Shown here piece after piece: positions 16,809-25,728 of a stretch of 55,705 nt of DNA (positions within the stretch are counted from its first letter, which is position 1; the number at the start of each line of letters is the position of its first letter). The notes below the pieces were generated by a model. The model did no database searches. It saw only the letters and a program-made list of their open reading frames with translations, and had not been told where the DNA came from. This DNA is from Spirochaetae bacterium HGW-Spirochaetae-4 (GTDB lineage Bacteria; Spirochaetota; Spirochaetia; Sphaerochaetales; Sphaerochaetaceae), in assembly GCA_002839335.1 (NCBI GenBank), contig PGXU01000019.1:1-55705 (forward strand), in the 5' to 3' direction. Both the position numbers and the translations under genes were made by a program.

Positions 16809-17600
16809 TCAGGCTTCTCGCCGTTTTTCCAATAGCACTGTCACCCCTTCGGCAAATCCCAACCCCCCTTTCAACGAAGTGGTGAAAGCAGGCAATACCC
16901 GCATCAAGTGGGCATAGTCGGCGATATTCGCGACTCCGACACTTGTGGGAAAGTGGGTGAACATGGGTTCGTCGTTGGGAGAATCACCGAAGTAGATCAC
17001 TTCAGCGACCTGTTTCGCATCGTCGTACCCGAATCGGAGTGCCAAGAATCGGCTGGCCATGGAAAGCTTGTCGTATGTACCCATCCACGTATTCACATGG
17101 ATCGAGCTGATCTTGGCGACAGCTCCCTCCTGTTCGCAAATCTCCTTGATGCGCTGGGCATCGGAGAGTGGCAACCGTGGCTCTTCCTCGGCAAAGTCTA
17201 TCGCAAGGTCGAACATGCGGCCGAATTGGTCCCCGGCGACCCGGGTTCCCTCGACTTCAGCCAAGACACGCTGTTCGATACGTTTCAATACAGCATGATC
17301 GTTGGGTACCGCCTGTTCATGGTATATGCGCTTGAGGTGTCCATCCTCTTCCCAAAAAACCAGTGCTCCGTTTTCACCTACAACACCATCGACAGGCCAT
17401 TGGCGTGCGATAAGGTCGCACCATCCAGCTGGGCGCCCGGTTATGGGAACGACACGAATACCCGCCTCGTGCAACCGCCACAGAGACGCATAGGAATCGG
17501 CTGGAAGTTTGCCTTCGGTCGTAATGGTATCGTCGATATCCATAAGGACATACCGGATTCGTCCAGCTGCTTCCCGTGTCAAATCCTGAATCTGATGCAT
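16809..17600 (-). CDS. HAD-IIB family phosphatase
   Basis: A 263-residue haloacid dehalogenase-type phosphatase of the IIB (Cof-like) subclass. Motif I is D-I-D-D-T (residues 21-25), motif II lies in P-I-T-G-R-P, the cap region starts at V-G-E-N-G-A, and motif IV is Y-F-G-D-S-P-N-D. This group includes sucrose-, trehalose- and mannosylglycerate-phosphate phosphatases as well as generic sugar phosphatases. The start follows GGGGGAA. It is 67 bases after the glycerol-1-phosphate dehydrogenase gene, in the same direction. Confidence 0.88.
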   Translation of the reverse strand: MHQIQDLTREAAGRIRYVLMDIDDTITTEGKLPADSYASLWRLHEAGIRVVPITGRPAGWCDLIARQWPVDGVVGENGALVFWEEDGHLKRIYHEQAVPNDHAVLKRIEQRVLAEVEGTRVAGDQFGRMFDLAIDFAEEEPRLPLSDAQRIKEICEQEGAVAKISSIHVNTWMGTYDKLSMASRFLALRFGYDDAKQVAEVIYFGDSPNDEPMFTHFPTSVGVANIADYAHLMRVLPAFTTSLKGGLGFAEGVTVLLEKRREA

Positions 17601-17667
17601 GTGATTCCCCCAAGCTCTTGCCTATCATAGCAAAGCAGCACTATTTGCGAAAGCCTATCAAAACTAC

Positions 17668-18975
17668 TTATGCGAAGGATGCGAACCAACGTCCGGAATC
17701 GACCACTTCGTCTATCAGCCCATCCAAAAGGCCACATTCATACGCCAGGTCGAATACCGTATAGCGTGGTCGTATGATACGGGCCTTGACCATGCCATAG
17801 CGTACCATGGTGCGGTCCAAACCGATTTCACCCGGTTGAACCGGACACGCCGCACGTTCGAGCATGTGTCGAAGCTCCTCGAACGCGACGAGCTGGTTTC
17901 GCAAACGCTGTTGGATATGGAGCCAGTGTGATGCTATCCTGTCCCGGCGTTCCTGCAGCTGTGCTCCTACGAGGTACTTCTCCTTAGCAATCCGGAGCAT
18001 GTCGATATCAAGTTTTTCTCCAAGGCACGTTTCCAGAGCCACCTGCTGGGCATCGAAAGATATGCTGGGATTTCGTTTCCATGAGGAAACCATGGCCTCC
18101 AGCGGAATTTCGGTTATCCTGGTCATCATCGCTGTGGTGATCAACGTACCCATCGCTACCTTGTGTCCATGCGACACCAATTCACCATCGAACGACAATC
18201 CCTTCATTTCCCACACATGGCTGAGCAAGTGTTCGGATCCGGAGGCTGGCCGTGAATTACCGAAAAGCAACATGGCCAACCCGGTCTCCACCAACCCGGA
18301 AAACACGCTGTCGATGGCAACCGGATCCCGGGAAAGGAGTGCTTCTGGAGATCCGATCCGCCCGCGCAAAGGCAATTGCACCAAGTCCCATACCTTCCGG
18401 TCGACCGGTTCCACACCCAACGCATCGGCAATCAACCAGTCCGCTCCTCCGGTTATCTTTGCGACCAGGTCTCCATACCCCGAGGAGATCATGGACATCG
18501 GAGCGTTTCGAAGCACCGTCACGTCGGCGACAACCAGTAGGGGAGGTGTACAAGGGATTGTCTGTTTGAACCCTTGTATGGTGATGGGAGCATTCGGAGA
18601 GGTATATCCATCGACCGAGGGAGCTGTCGGCACACAACAGTAGGGTTTTCCACACTCGTAGCTGGCCAACTTGACGATATCGTTCATTGAACCGGCTCCG
18701 ACTGCAATAGCAACCAGATCGCCCTGCCCAAGACGTTGTTTTACGGCATCCACATGGGCTTGATCGGCGTGTACCTGCTGCGGCTCGTCGAACAACAGGA
18801 CCTCGACTGTTGCCTGCCCTGCTTGCAAGAAGGCTCGCTCCACTGCTTTTCCGGCGGCTTCCCAGGTATTGCGGTCCGCGACCAGAAGTGGTCGGGCATC
18901 GGGCCAGCACGTATGGAACCGATCGGGCACGAGCCCTACAGCTCCTTCGGTGGTCACTATTGTCGGCGGTGTCAT
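17668..18975 (-). CDS. egsA: sn-glycerol-1-phosphate dehydrogenase (AraM/EgsA type)
   Basis: A 435-residue member of the iron-containing alcohol dehydrogenase superfamily that reduces dihydroxyacetone phosphate to glycerol-1-phosphate. The NAD-binding G-A-G-S-M-N-D (93-99) and V-P-T-A-P-S-V-D-G-Y-T-S blocks are the family signature. The metal ligands are in S-G-Y-G-D-L, S-G-S-E-H-L-L-S-H and S-H-G-H. The stop of the KamA-like gene overlaps its ATG by one base (TAATG), so translation is probably coupled. Bacterial homologues make non-archaeal glycerol-1-phosphate derivatives; the product here is unknown. Confidence 0.87.
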   Translation of the reverse strand: MTPPTIVTTEGAVGLVPDRFHTCWPDARPLLVADRNTWEAAGKAVERAFLQAGQATVEVLLFDEPQQVHADQAHVDAVKQRLGQGDLVAIAVGAGSMNDIVKLASYECGKPYCCVPTAPSVDGYTSPNAPITIQGFKQTIPCTPPLLVVADVTVLRNAPMSMISSGYGDLVAKITGGADWLIADALGVEPVDRKVWDLVQLPLRGRIGSPEALLSRDPVAIDSVFSGLVETGLAMLLFGNSRPASGSEHLLSHVWEMKGLSFDGELVSHGHKVAMGTLITTAMMTRITEIPLEAMVSSWKRNPSISFDAQQVALETCLGEKLDIDMLRIAKEKYLVGAQLQERRDRIASHWLHIQQRLRNQLVAFEELRHMLERAACPVQPGEIGLDRTMVRYGMVKARIIRPRYTVFDLAYECGLLDGLIDEVVDSGRWFASFA

Positions 18976-21116
18976 TACTTCGACATTCCTTCGAAGACCG
19001 TGCTGCGTGCCTCCAACCTTCCGGCCGAGTAGCCCCAGATGCTGGCGTATTCGGCAGGATCCTCTCCCATCTGCTGTAGTTGCCGCAAATAGTGTGCCAC
19101 CGACTTGGATTCGATGATCACCACCGAACCCATCTTCTCGATGACAAGGCTATGGGGCCGTGTATGGTCGAATTCGAATTCGAGTATCCTTCGGCCATCG
19201 CTGGTCAAACCAATCGTGCGGTAGGTGTTGCTCTTTCCCACACCGGGAAGATTGATCGTATTGCGGTCGGTGGCGAGGAAGGGAACCTCATCGGCACTAC
19301 GGATCGATTCGATATGTTCCACCATGTTCGGCGCATCGGCGATAAAGGAACGCAAGGTGCTGTGGTAGCGGTAATCGACACGTCCGATCGACTTCTCTTC
19401 GTTTTGTTCCTGCATGGAGCGGGGATTGTTCGCGAATAGCTCCCGGTTTTCCTTGAACCCTTTGACCGTGAAGGTATAATACGGCAACACTCCGATATCG
19501 TTGAGCACCTGGCGCAATTTGGCGGTGTGGCCCCTCCGGCTCGCGGCTACCGTGAACACTTCCTGGTTTGTGACCGCCCATCCTGCATCCAAAAGCCTTC
19601 GAACGGCCTTGGCCGAATCGACCGAAACTTCCATGGCACTGGAGAAGTGGGTTTGGATGATGCATTGGGAAATACCGATTTCCTTGGCATCGAGCCTGAA
19701 CTGTTCAAGGACTGCGACCAACTCCTTCGTTACCCGCTGGGGAAGATAGATCGGCAGCTTGGTACCCAATCTGACCCGGCGGAACTCGGCCAGGCGCTCT
19801 TCGGGGAGTCGCACTTCGTTGTCGCGCTTCTTGTCCCGGGCCATCTTCAACACCGCATCCAATACCTGTTTCAGGGAGGATACCGAACTCATGAGGGCAT
19901 CGCCACCGGTGATCAGGATGTCCTCCAGGAACGGGTCGGTCCTGAAATATACCATCGATTCATGCAGGATTTCCGACCAGGTCTTCTTCGGCCGCAACTT
20001 GTCGAGGTCGAAATTGAAACGTCCGTTCTGGAAATCGTACATCCGTTGACAATACGCGCACAACCCACCACATGCCCTTCCCATGGTGTCGGGAATAAAT
20101 ATGGCAACGTTGGGGTACCGTCTATGGATGTTGTGTGACGGGAGTATCCATCCGGCCTCGTTGGGTTTGCCAGGTTCCACCACATCTTCTTTCTCCCAAG
20201 CGTTGATGTTGCCGAATTCATCGACAAGATCCTGGCTATAGAACAGATAGCTGCGCAAAGCCTCGTCCGCAAACGGATGCTCCCGTTCGGAGACCGGTCG
20301 TGTATCGATAAGCGAGAGGAAGTAAGGGGTTGCGAAAACAGGAATCCCTCGTTCCTCGGCATCGCCCATGATACGTAGGGTCTGGGCATCGACCGAGCTG
20401 TCCAGATACCGGTTCACCTCTGCGGTACTGCGCACCGCATAGCGCAGATGGAAACGGTCTTCATTCCACCACTTCTCCACCTGCCTCAGGGCATCGGCAT
20501 CGTCGAGACCTTCCTTGAACCGATAGGTTGCCGATGCTTTTGCCCCGGAATTTTCCTTACGTATACGTTCGACCAGCAAAACCATGATCCGCCGCTTGTT
20601 CTTCTCACGCCATGCGACGACCTCGGGGTCCAATCCCGAAGGATGGCGATCCATCCATTCGATTACCTGGCTACGGCTAGGTATATCCTGGATTTCCTTG
20701 CCATTGAGTTGCCTAAGCAGATGCAGGACGTCGAGAATAAAATCAAGGTGCACCTCGCACGGTTCTCCACGGAACAATTTCCGGGTGAGGGCTATGGGGT
20801 TGGAGACAACCGTCTGTCCCTGCAGATTGCCATCGACATACGACGAACCTTCATGGTCCAGGTAATCCATGATCCTGATGAACGCGAATGCCCGCCACGT
20901 CAACCTGAAGAACGCTGCTTCATTGCGGTCCTCGCCGGTATAATACGCCCAAGCAGTGGGAAAATCGCGTTTCATGATTTCTTGGTAGTGGGAACGGAGA
21001 CAATCGAACAATGCATGGTTATCCATGGAATCGTCGAGCATATAGCTGCTGATGACGGGATTTTCCGCCTGTATGGCTTGTAGTAAGGATGAGACCGTTT
21101 CGTGATGTATATCCAT
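18975..21116 (-). CDS. KamA-family radical SAM protein (lysine 2,3-aminomutase-like, long form)
   Basis: A 713-residue protein, far longer than the roughly 420 residues of lysine 2,3-aminomutase. The radical SAM cluster motif C-G-G-L-C-A-Y-C is at 349-356. A later L-P-G-V-G-K-S segment resembles the PLP-lysine loop of the family. The first 330 residues are a helical extension with no motif I recognise. The substrate is unknown and aminomutase activity is only inferred. The start has a poor ribosome binding site. It heads the unit with glycerol-1-phosphate dehydrogenase, HAD phosphatase and aldolase homologue. Confidence 0.85.
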   Translation of the reverse strand: MDIHHETVSSLLQAIQAENPVISSYMLDDSMDNHALFDCLRSHYQEIMKRDFPTAWAYYTGEDRNEAAFFRLTWRAFAFIRIMDYLDHEGSSYVDGNLQGQTVVSNPIALTRKLFRGEPCEVHLDFILDVLHLLRQLNGKEIQDIPSRSQVIEWMDRHPSGLDPEVVAWREKNKRRIMVLLVERIRKENSGAKASATYRFKEGLDDADALRQVEKWWNEDRFHLRYAVRSTAEVNRYLDSSVDAQTLRIMGDAEERGIPVFATPYFLSLIDTRPVSEREHPFADEALRSYLFYSQDLVDEFGNINAWEKEDVVEPGKPNEAGWILPSHNIHRRYPNVAIFIPDTMGRACGGLCAYCQRMYDFQNGRFNFDLDKLRPKKTWSEILHESMVYFRTDPFLEDILITGGDALMSSVSSLKQVLDAVLKMARDKKRDNEVRLPEERLAEFRRVRLGTKLPIYLPQRVTKELVAVLEQFRLDAKEIGISQCIIQTHFSSAMEVSVDSAKAVRRLLDAGWAVTNQEVFTVAASRRGHTAKLRQVLNDIGVLPYYTFTVKGFKENRELFANNPRSMQEQNEEKSIGRVDYRYHSTLRSFIADAPNMVEHIESIRSADEVPFLATDRNTINLPGVGKSNTYRTIGLTSDGRRILEFEFDHTRPHSLVIEKMGSVVIIESKSVAHYLRQLQQMGEDPAEYASIWGYSAGRLEARSTVFEGMSK

Positions 21117-21295
21117 GGCTACAAGATACTATGTCATATATTGAGGTGTCAACAATCGAATCATAGATGTGTATTTGTATGCATAAAATACAAATGGAAG
21201 ATTTCACCTTTATATGAGGCCAGGATTTCACGCCACTTATGCCATAAGGTGACGCGAATTCTTCAGGTCGAAATCCTACTGGATACGGATATGTA

Positions 21296-22243
21296 TCACT
21301 CCGAGTCGGGCATCGCGGAGATACCTGCCAACGGTTCCTGGACAGGTACCGATTTCCTGAACTGGACAAGAACCACCCCGGACAAGATTATCAGTGCCCC
21401 GAGCATTTGCAGCCTGTTCAGTATGTCGTGGAACAGGAGAGCGCTGAGGAACAGTACGATGACGGGAGGGAGGTTGCCATAGACCGAGACTTTGGTGCTT
21501 CCGATATGCTTCACCGACAGGTTCCACAAGATGTTCGCCAATAGGAATGCGACCAAGCCCGAATAGGCCGTGGTAAGCCATACGATTGGATGGATTTCCG
21601 CCAGGACCAATACGCGAAGGTCTTTGATGAAAACCAGCATGTACAGTACTACAGAGGTCGCCATGGCAAGACCGGTGACCTGCAATGGTGGATACCGTTT
21701 CATATAGGGTCTTAGGAATGTAGTATTGATGCCGTAACCCAATTCGGCGATAACCACGAACAGGATTCCGCGCAACGTGGTATCGGTCGCACCAGCCGCT
21801 TGCCCCGAGGCTAAAGTAAGTATTGCAAGACCGATCAGCGTCAGTGCCACACCGGTGAATGATTTCCATTCCGGCCGCTCAAGTCGAAAACAGAGGGAGA
21901 GGATAACCACGTGTACCGGCATGACCGCCATGAGCACCCCTCCGAGCGATGCGCTGGTCTCATCGATGCCGGTAGGAAACAATACCTGGAACAATCCCAG
22001 CCCCACTACGCTGATTGCCATGATGCCCAGCAAGTCTCTTTTTGCAAAGGGAGTGCGACCAGGCCTCCAGAAGGCGAAGTAGAGCATGAAGGGAAAGGCA
22101 ATGATCATGCGGATGGCATTGAACTGTGGGGCACTCACATACTGGAATCCGACTTTCATGAGAATATTGTTGAATCCCCAACTGAGGGTCACCAGTGCCA
22201 ATAGGAGATGTACCCACCAGGTATGTTCACGTTTACTGTTCAT
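21296..22243 (-). CDS. EamA/DMT-family transporter
   Basis: A 315-residue membrane protein with about ten hydrophobic segments arranged as two EamA repeats, each with the family's glycine/proline-rich turns (for example L-S-W-G-F-N-N near residue 19 and P-P-V-I-V-L-F-L-S-A in the second half). It probably exports a small metabolite. It is monocistronic as far as seen: 179 bases separate it from the KamA-like gene, and its upstream neighbour is a LacI regulator 110 bases away. Confidence 0.87.
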   Translation of the reverse strand: MNSKREHTWWVHLLLALVTLSWGFNNILMKVGFQYVSAPQFNAIRMIIAFPFMLYFAFWRPGRTPFAKRDLLGIMAISVVGLGLFQVLFPTGIDETSASLGGVLMAVMPVHVVILSLCFRLERPEWKSFTGVALTLIGLAILTLASGQAAGATDTTLRGILFVVIAELGYGINTTFLRPYMKRYPPLQVTGLAMATSVVLYMLVFIKDLRVLVLAEIHPIVWLTTAYSGLVAFLLANILWNLSVKHIGSTKVSVYGNLPPVIVLFLSALLFHDILNRLQMLGALIILSGVVLVQFRKSVPVQEPLAGISAMPDSE

Positions 22244-22353
22244 GGATAATCATCCCACCTTCAATTGCACTGCCTCGGACCGCCATAGGATATCACAAGG
22301 CCTGCGAAGGTGGGAAGACGGTTGCCATATCCTTTTGTCAAATGAAAGGTATC

Positions 22354-23394
22354 CTACTGTTTGGAAAAATCCTTGACCGATTCGCCCTGCTCGAATTGGG
22401 CTTCGATCACCACCTCACGTCCGGCATGTGTTGGATCCTCAAGTCGATCGAGCATGATTGCCGCCACTTCTTTCCCCACCAGCAAAGGTTTTTGCGTCAT
22501 GTATGTCGGTTTGAAGTACATGAGGTTGGCGTTGAGCATTTCTCCAAAAGACAACAACGAAAGCGAATCGGGTACAGCGATTCCATGTTCACGTATATAT
22601 TGGATCGCACCGATAGTTGTGGCGTTGTTCATGATCATGACCAGCGAGAGTTCCGGATGCGATTCCAACAATTTTCCAATGGCTTTGTACCCACCTTCTT
22701 CGGTATAGGGAGTCGCAATGATCCGGGAAGGAAGCACGGGAGCACCAAGGTCCGCAAGCGTCTCGACAAAACCGATTGTCCGTTCACGGAACGTGCTTAT
22801 CGACTGGTCGCTGGTAATGATGCCGATATCACGATGTCCCATGGTGAACGCGTGTCGTGCCAAATGGGCACATGCTTGGTAGTTGTCGCTTCCTATATAA
22901 TCTCCTGAAAATTCGGATGAAGCGATACGTCTATGGAGCAATACCACTGGAAGGGTCTTGCTGATCGATGCGATATATTCGTCGTTCTTACCAGAAGTGT
23001 TTATAATGAGTCCATCCACACGGTTTGACAACAGCATTTTGATCGCTCGGGCTTCCTTTTCCTGATTGGAGTCGGTACTGCAAACGATAAGGCTGTATCC
23101 GAGGGGCCCGAGAATATCATCGATGGTCTTGCTGATAATGGTAAAGTGCCGGTTTGTTATATCACTGACCACATATCCGATTGCATAGCGCCGTTTGAAC
23201 TTCATGCCCCTCGCGACCGAGTCGGGCGTATATCCCAATTCGGCCACGGCTTTGTTCACACGATCGCGCAATTCCTGCTTCACCGGATAATTGCCGTTCA
23301 TGACACGGGAAACGGTGGATATGGAGACACCGGCGGTTTCCGCCACATCGAAAATTGTCACACGTTCATTGTTTTGAACCATATCGCCATCCAT
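22354..23394 (-). CDS. LacI-family transcriptional regulator of the TRAP locus
   Basis: A 346-residue LacI/GalR regulator. The helix-turn-helix reads T-I-F-D-V-A-E-T-A-G-V-S-I-S-T-V-S-R-V-M-N, followed by a standard effector-binding core. I start at the ATG at 23394, eight bases after AGGTGG; a GTG four codons earlier falls inside that site. It is downstream of the TRAP and PPC genes in the same direction and is the best candidate for binding the AAAACGTTTT palindromes at 26763 and 26903. Confidence 0.9.
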   Translation of the reverse strand: MDGDMVQNNERVTIFDVAETAGVSISTVSRVMNGNYPVKQELRDRVNKAVAELGYTPDSVARGMKFKRRYAIGYVVSDITNRHFTIISKTIDDILGPLGYSLIVCSTDSNQEKEARAIKMLLSNRVDGLIINTSGKNDEYIASISKTLPVVLLHRRIASSEFSGDYIGSDNYQACAHLARHAFTMGHRDIGIITSDQSISTFRERTIGFVETLADLGAPVLPSRIIATPYTEEGGYKAIGKLLESHPELSLVMIMNNATTIGAIQYIREHGIAVPDSLSLLSFGEMLNANLMYFKPTYMTQKPLLVGKEVAAIMLDRLEDPTHAGREVVIEAQFEQGESVKDFSKQ

Positions 23395-23453
23395 CCCTGT
23401 CCCCACCTAAGGGAACTGGATCAGTACCCCTTGGTGTATAATTTACCGTATGT

Positions 23454-23468
23454 TTGCGTTGCACGCAA
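23454..23468. repeat. Inverted repeat between PPC gene and LacI gene
   Basis: Perfect TTGCGT-TGC-ACGCAA. On the minus strand its right arm could double as a -35 (TTGCGT) with TAAATT 17 bases on, giving the regulator its own weak promoter. It resembles the TGCGTT-TGC-AACGCA repeat at 15357-15371. Confidence 0.4.
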
Positions 23469-23470
23469 TG

Positions 23471-23896
23471 TTATTGCACTAATTCCTCTATATAGCCGAT
23501 ACTATCCCATTGGTCGAAATCGGCATCAACTTCTGCCAATGTGATGGCGGAGAAGGTCAGCACTTCGCATCCCTTCTCAAGATGCCCCCCATATGCAACC
23601 TTCTCATTCGAAAAGGTAATGTGGGCATGCACCCGTCCGTTTATGATCATCCCGTTGAGATTCAGTATATCCGCCGCTGCCTCCCCCTTGGTAAAATATT
23701 CCTTGGGTGGGTTGACCGTGCTGGCGATCACATGGAAATGGTGGCTGATCACCGACCCTACTCCTGCTAGTATCACAGCATTCTTAATATTGTTTTCGCG
23801 TACAGCAGCTCGAAGTCCTTCCAGGACATCGTCGCCGGGATTGAGTCGGACCAATACCGCATTACCAAAAGGAACCCGTACTACTTTCATCTTCAA
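23471..23896 (-). CDS. PPC-domain (DUF296) protein
   Basis: A 141-residue single PPC/DUF296 domain. The family histidines are in V-I-S-H-H-F-H and G-R-V-H-A-H-I, both expected at the trimer interface metal site, and G-G-H-L follows. Bacterial members are called DNA-binding because plant relatives carry AT-hooks; none is present here, so an enzymatic or small-molecule-binding role is just as likely. It sits 6 bases after the TRAP large permease and 76 bases before the LacI regulator, so it belongs to the TRAP operon. Confidence 0.85.
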   Translation of the reverse strand: MKMKVVRVPFGNAVLVRLNPGDDVLEGLRAAVRENNIKNAVILAGVGSVISHHFHVIASTVNPPKEYFTKGEAAADILNLNGMIINGRVHAHITFSNEKVAYGGHLEKGCEVLTFSAITLAEVDADFDQWDSIGYIEELVQ

Positions 23897-23902
23897 ACTC
23901 CA

Positions 23903-25174
23903 TTATTTCATCAGATTCGGAAGCCATAGAATCAATCCAGGCACATATGTGACAATGACCAAAGTCAAAACCAACGGAATATAGTAGGGTGCCACCTGCT
24001 TGATAACCTTGTTTATCGGCACCTTTGCAACCTTGCTCACCATGAACAGGGACAATCCCATGGGTGGAGTCACCAATCCGATCATGATATTGAAGACAAA
24101 GACGATTCCCAGATGGATCGGATCGATGCCGACACTCACCAAAGGCGGAATGATTATCGGAACCAACAGCAGGATTGCGGTCGTGCTGTCGAGCATCGTC
24201 CCAACCACCAGCAACATAAGGTTCAGAATCGCCAACAGGACAATCGGGTTGTGGGAGATGGATAGAAGGAAACTCGAGAACATCTGTGGAATCTGTTCCA
24301 CAGCAAGGATCCATCCGAACAACGAGGCAGCAGCTACGATGATCAATACTGAAGCCGTCGACTTGATGGTTTCGAAAAAAGCATCAAGCACTCCTTTCAG
24401 TGTCAATTCCCTATACAATGCGCTGATCAGGAACACATACAGGACAGTCAATGCCGAAGCTTCCGTTGGTGTGAATATACCCGTGAGCATACCAATAATA
24501 AGAATTACGGGAGTCAACAGGGCTGGCAAGGCCGGCAGGAACGCCTGTGAAACCTCTTTGAACGACGGCCAGCGCTCGGCACGGGGATATCCCCGTTTGA
24601 GTGCGAGGTATCCGGTGATTCCCATCATGAGTATCACCGCGAGGATTGCAGGTACTATTCCCGAAAGCAGCAACTTGATGACCGATATGCCTGCGATGGA
24701 ACCGTAGATTACCAATGGAACGCTGGGGGGAAAGATAGGTCCGACTGTCGCGGAGGCAATGGTAACGGCTGCGGCGAAATCCTTGCGGAACCCCTTCTCC
24801 TCCATAGCCTTGATCTCGATCTGTCCAAGACCTCCCACATCGGCCAACGCAGCCCCGGACATGCCCGCGAACACCAAGCTCGCAAAAATATTGACCTGTG
24901 CAAGCCCGCCGGGCAATCGTCCGACAAGCCTGTCGGCGAAAGTGAACATACGGGTGGTAATGCCGGATGAATTCATAAGGTTACCAACCAGTATGAACAG
25001 GGGAACGGCAGCCAAAGTATACGAATCCAGGGCATATTGCATGCGTTGTGCAATCATCTCGAGTGGCAGCCCCCTGCTCAAGATGTACCATACACTTGGC
25101 AACAATATGGAAATTGCGACAGGAAACCCAATAAAGAACAGGGTGATGAATATGACTATTACTGCGATTCCCAT
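23903..25174 (-). CDS. dctM: TRAP transporter large permease (DctM)
   Basis: A 423-residue membrane protein of the DctM family with about twelve hydrophobic segments. Typical features are the N-terminal P-V-A-I-S-I-L start, F-A-G-M-S-G-A-A-L-A-D near residue 115, P-P-S-V-P-L-V-I-Y-G and a late T-P-P-M-G-L-S-L-F segment. Its start lies inside the end of the small-permease gene (16-base overlap) after AGAGGGA. It forms a sodium-driven importer with DctQ and DctP. Confidence 0.93.
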   Translation of the reverse strand: MGIAVIVIFITLFFIGFPVAISILLPSVWYILSRGLPLEMIAQRMQYALDSYTLAAVPLFILVGNLMNSSGITTRMFTFADRLVGRLPGGLAQVNIFASLVFAGMSGAALADVGGLGQIEIKAMEEKGFRKDFAAAVTIASATVGPIFPPSVPLVIYGSIAGISVIKLLLSGIVPAILAVILMMGITGYLALKRGYPRAERWPSFKEVSQAFLPALPALLTPVILIIGMLTGIFTPTEASALTVLYVFLISALYRELTLKGVLDAFFETIKSTASVLIIVAAASLFGWILAVEQIPQMFSSFLLSISHNPIVLLAILNLMLLVVGTMLDSTTAILLLVPIIIPPLVSVGIDPIHLGIVFVFNIMIGLVTPPMGLSLFMVSKVAKVPINKVIKQVAPYYIPLVLTLVIVTYVPGLILWLPNLMK

Positions 25175-25641
25175 GGCAAGTCCCTCTTGATGATTTTGTA
25201 CACGACGGTGATGATACGGACGACAGTCATGGCAGTGAGACCGACGACGGCGGGAAGGAAGAAGAGCCAGAAGGGCATTTCCAACGTGGCTGTCCTATTT
25301 GCTGCATTATTTATCAGAACGCTGTATGAAGAAGCAGTTACAATCGCATATACGACCGTGGTGAGGATATGTGATGACATGTTGATGATATTCCGGAGAA
25401 TCCGGGGGAACATGGATTGGATTTCCTCCATGATGATGGTACTTCCGGATCGTTCGGAATAGGCCAAGGGAAACATGACCACACATATGACCAGGTATCG
25501 CGTCATCTCCTCGGCACCCATGAGGGGCTTGGAAAACACAAATCGTAAAACGACTTGCAGCAGGATGGTTCCGATAAGCAGAGCCAAGCCCAGGACTCCC
25601 AGAAAACCATCGACATCGCGCAACCTTTTTCCTAGTGACAT
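25159..25641 (-). CDS. dctQ: TRAP transporter small permease (DctQ)
   Basis: A 160-residue DctQ-family protein with four hydrophobic segments and the family block F-x-x-R-F-V-F-S-K-P-L-M-G-A-E-E near residue 40. I place the start at 25641, after AGAGGAG, since the 28 extra upstream residues are polar, overlap the binding-protein end region and lack a ribosome binding site. Its C-terminus overlaps dctM by 16 bases. Confidence 0.9.
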   Translation of the reverse strand: MSLGKRLRDVDGFLGVLGLALLIGTILLQVVLRFVFSKPLMGAEEMTRYLVICVVMFPLAYSERSGSTIIMEEIQSMFPRILRNIINMSSHILTTVVYAIVTASSYSVLINNAANRTATLEMPFWLFFLPAVVGLTAMTVVRIITVVYKIIKRDLPWESQ

Positions 25642-25728
25642 GTATAACTCCTCTTGCTTGCTACTCGGTTTGTCTTGGTACGGCATGGGAGCTTTCGCAA
25701 GCTCCACATGCCCATACCGCTTCAATTA

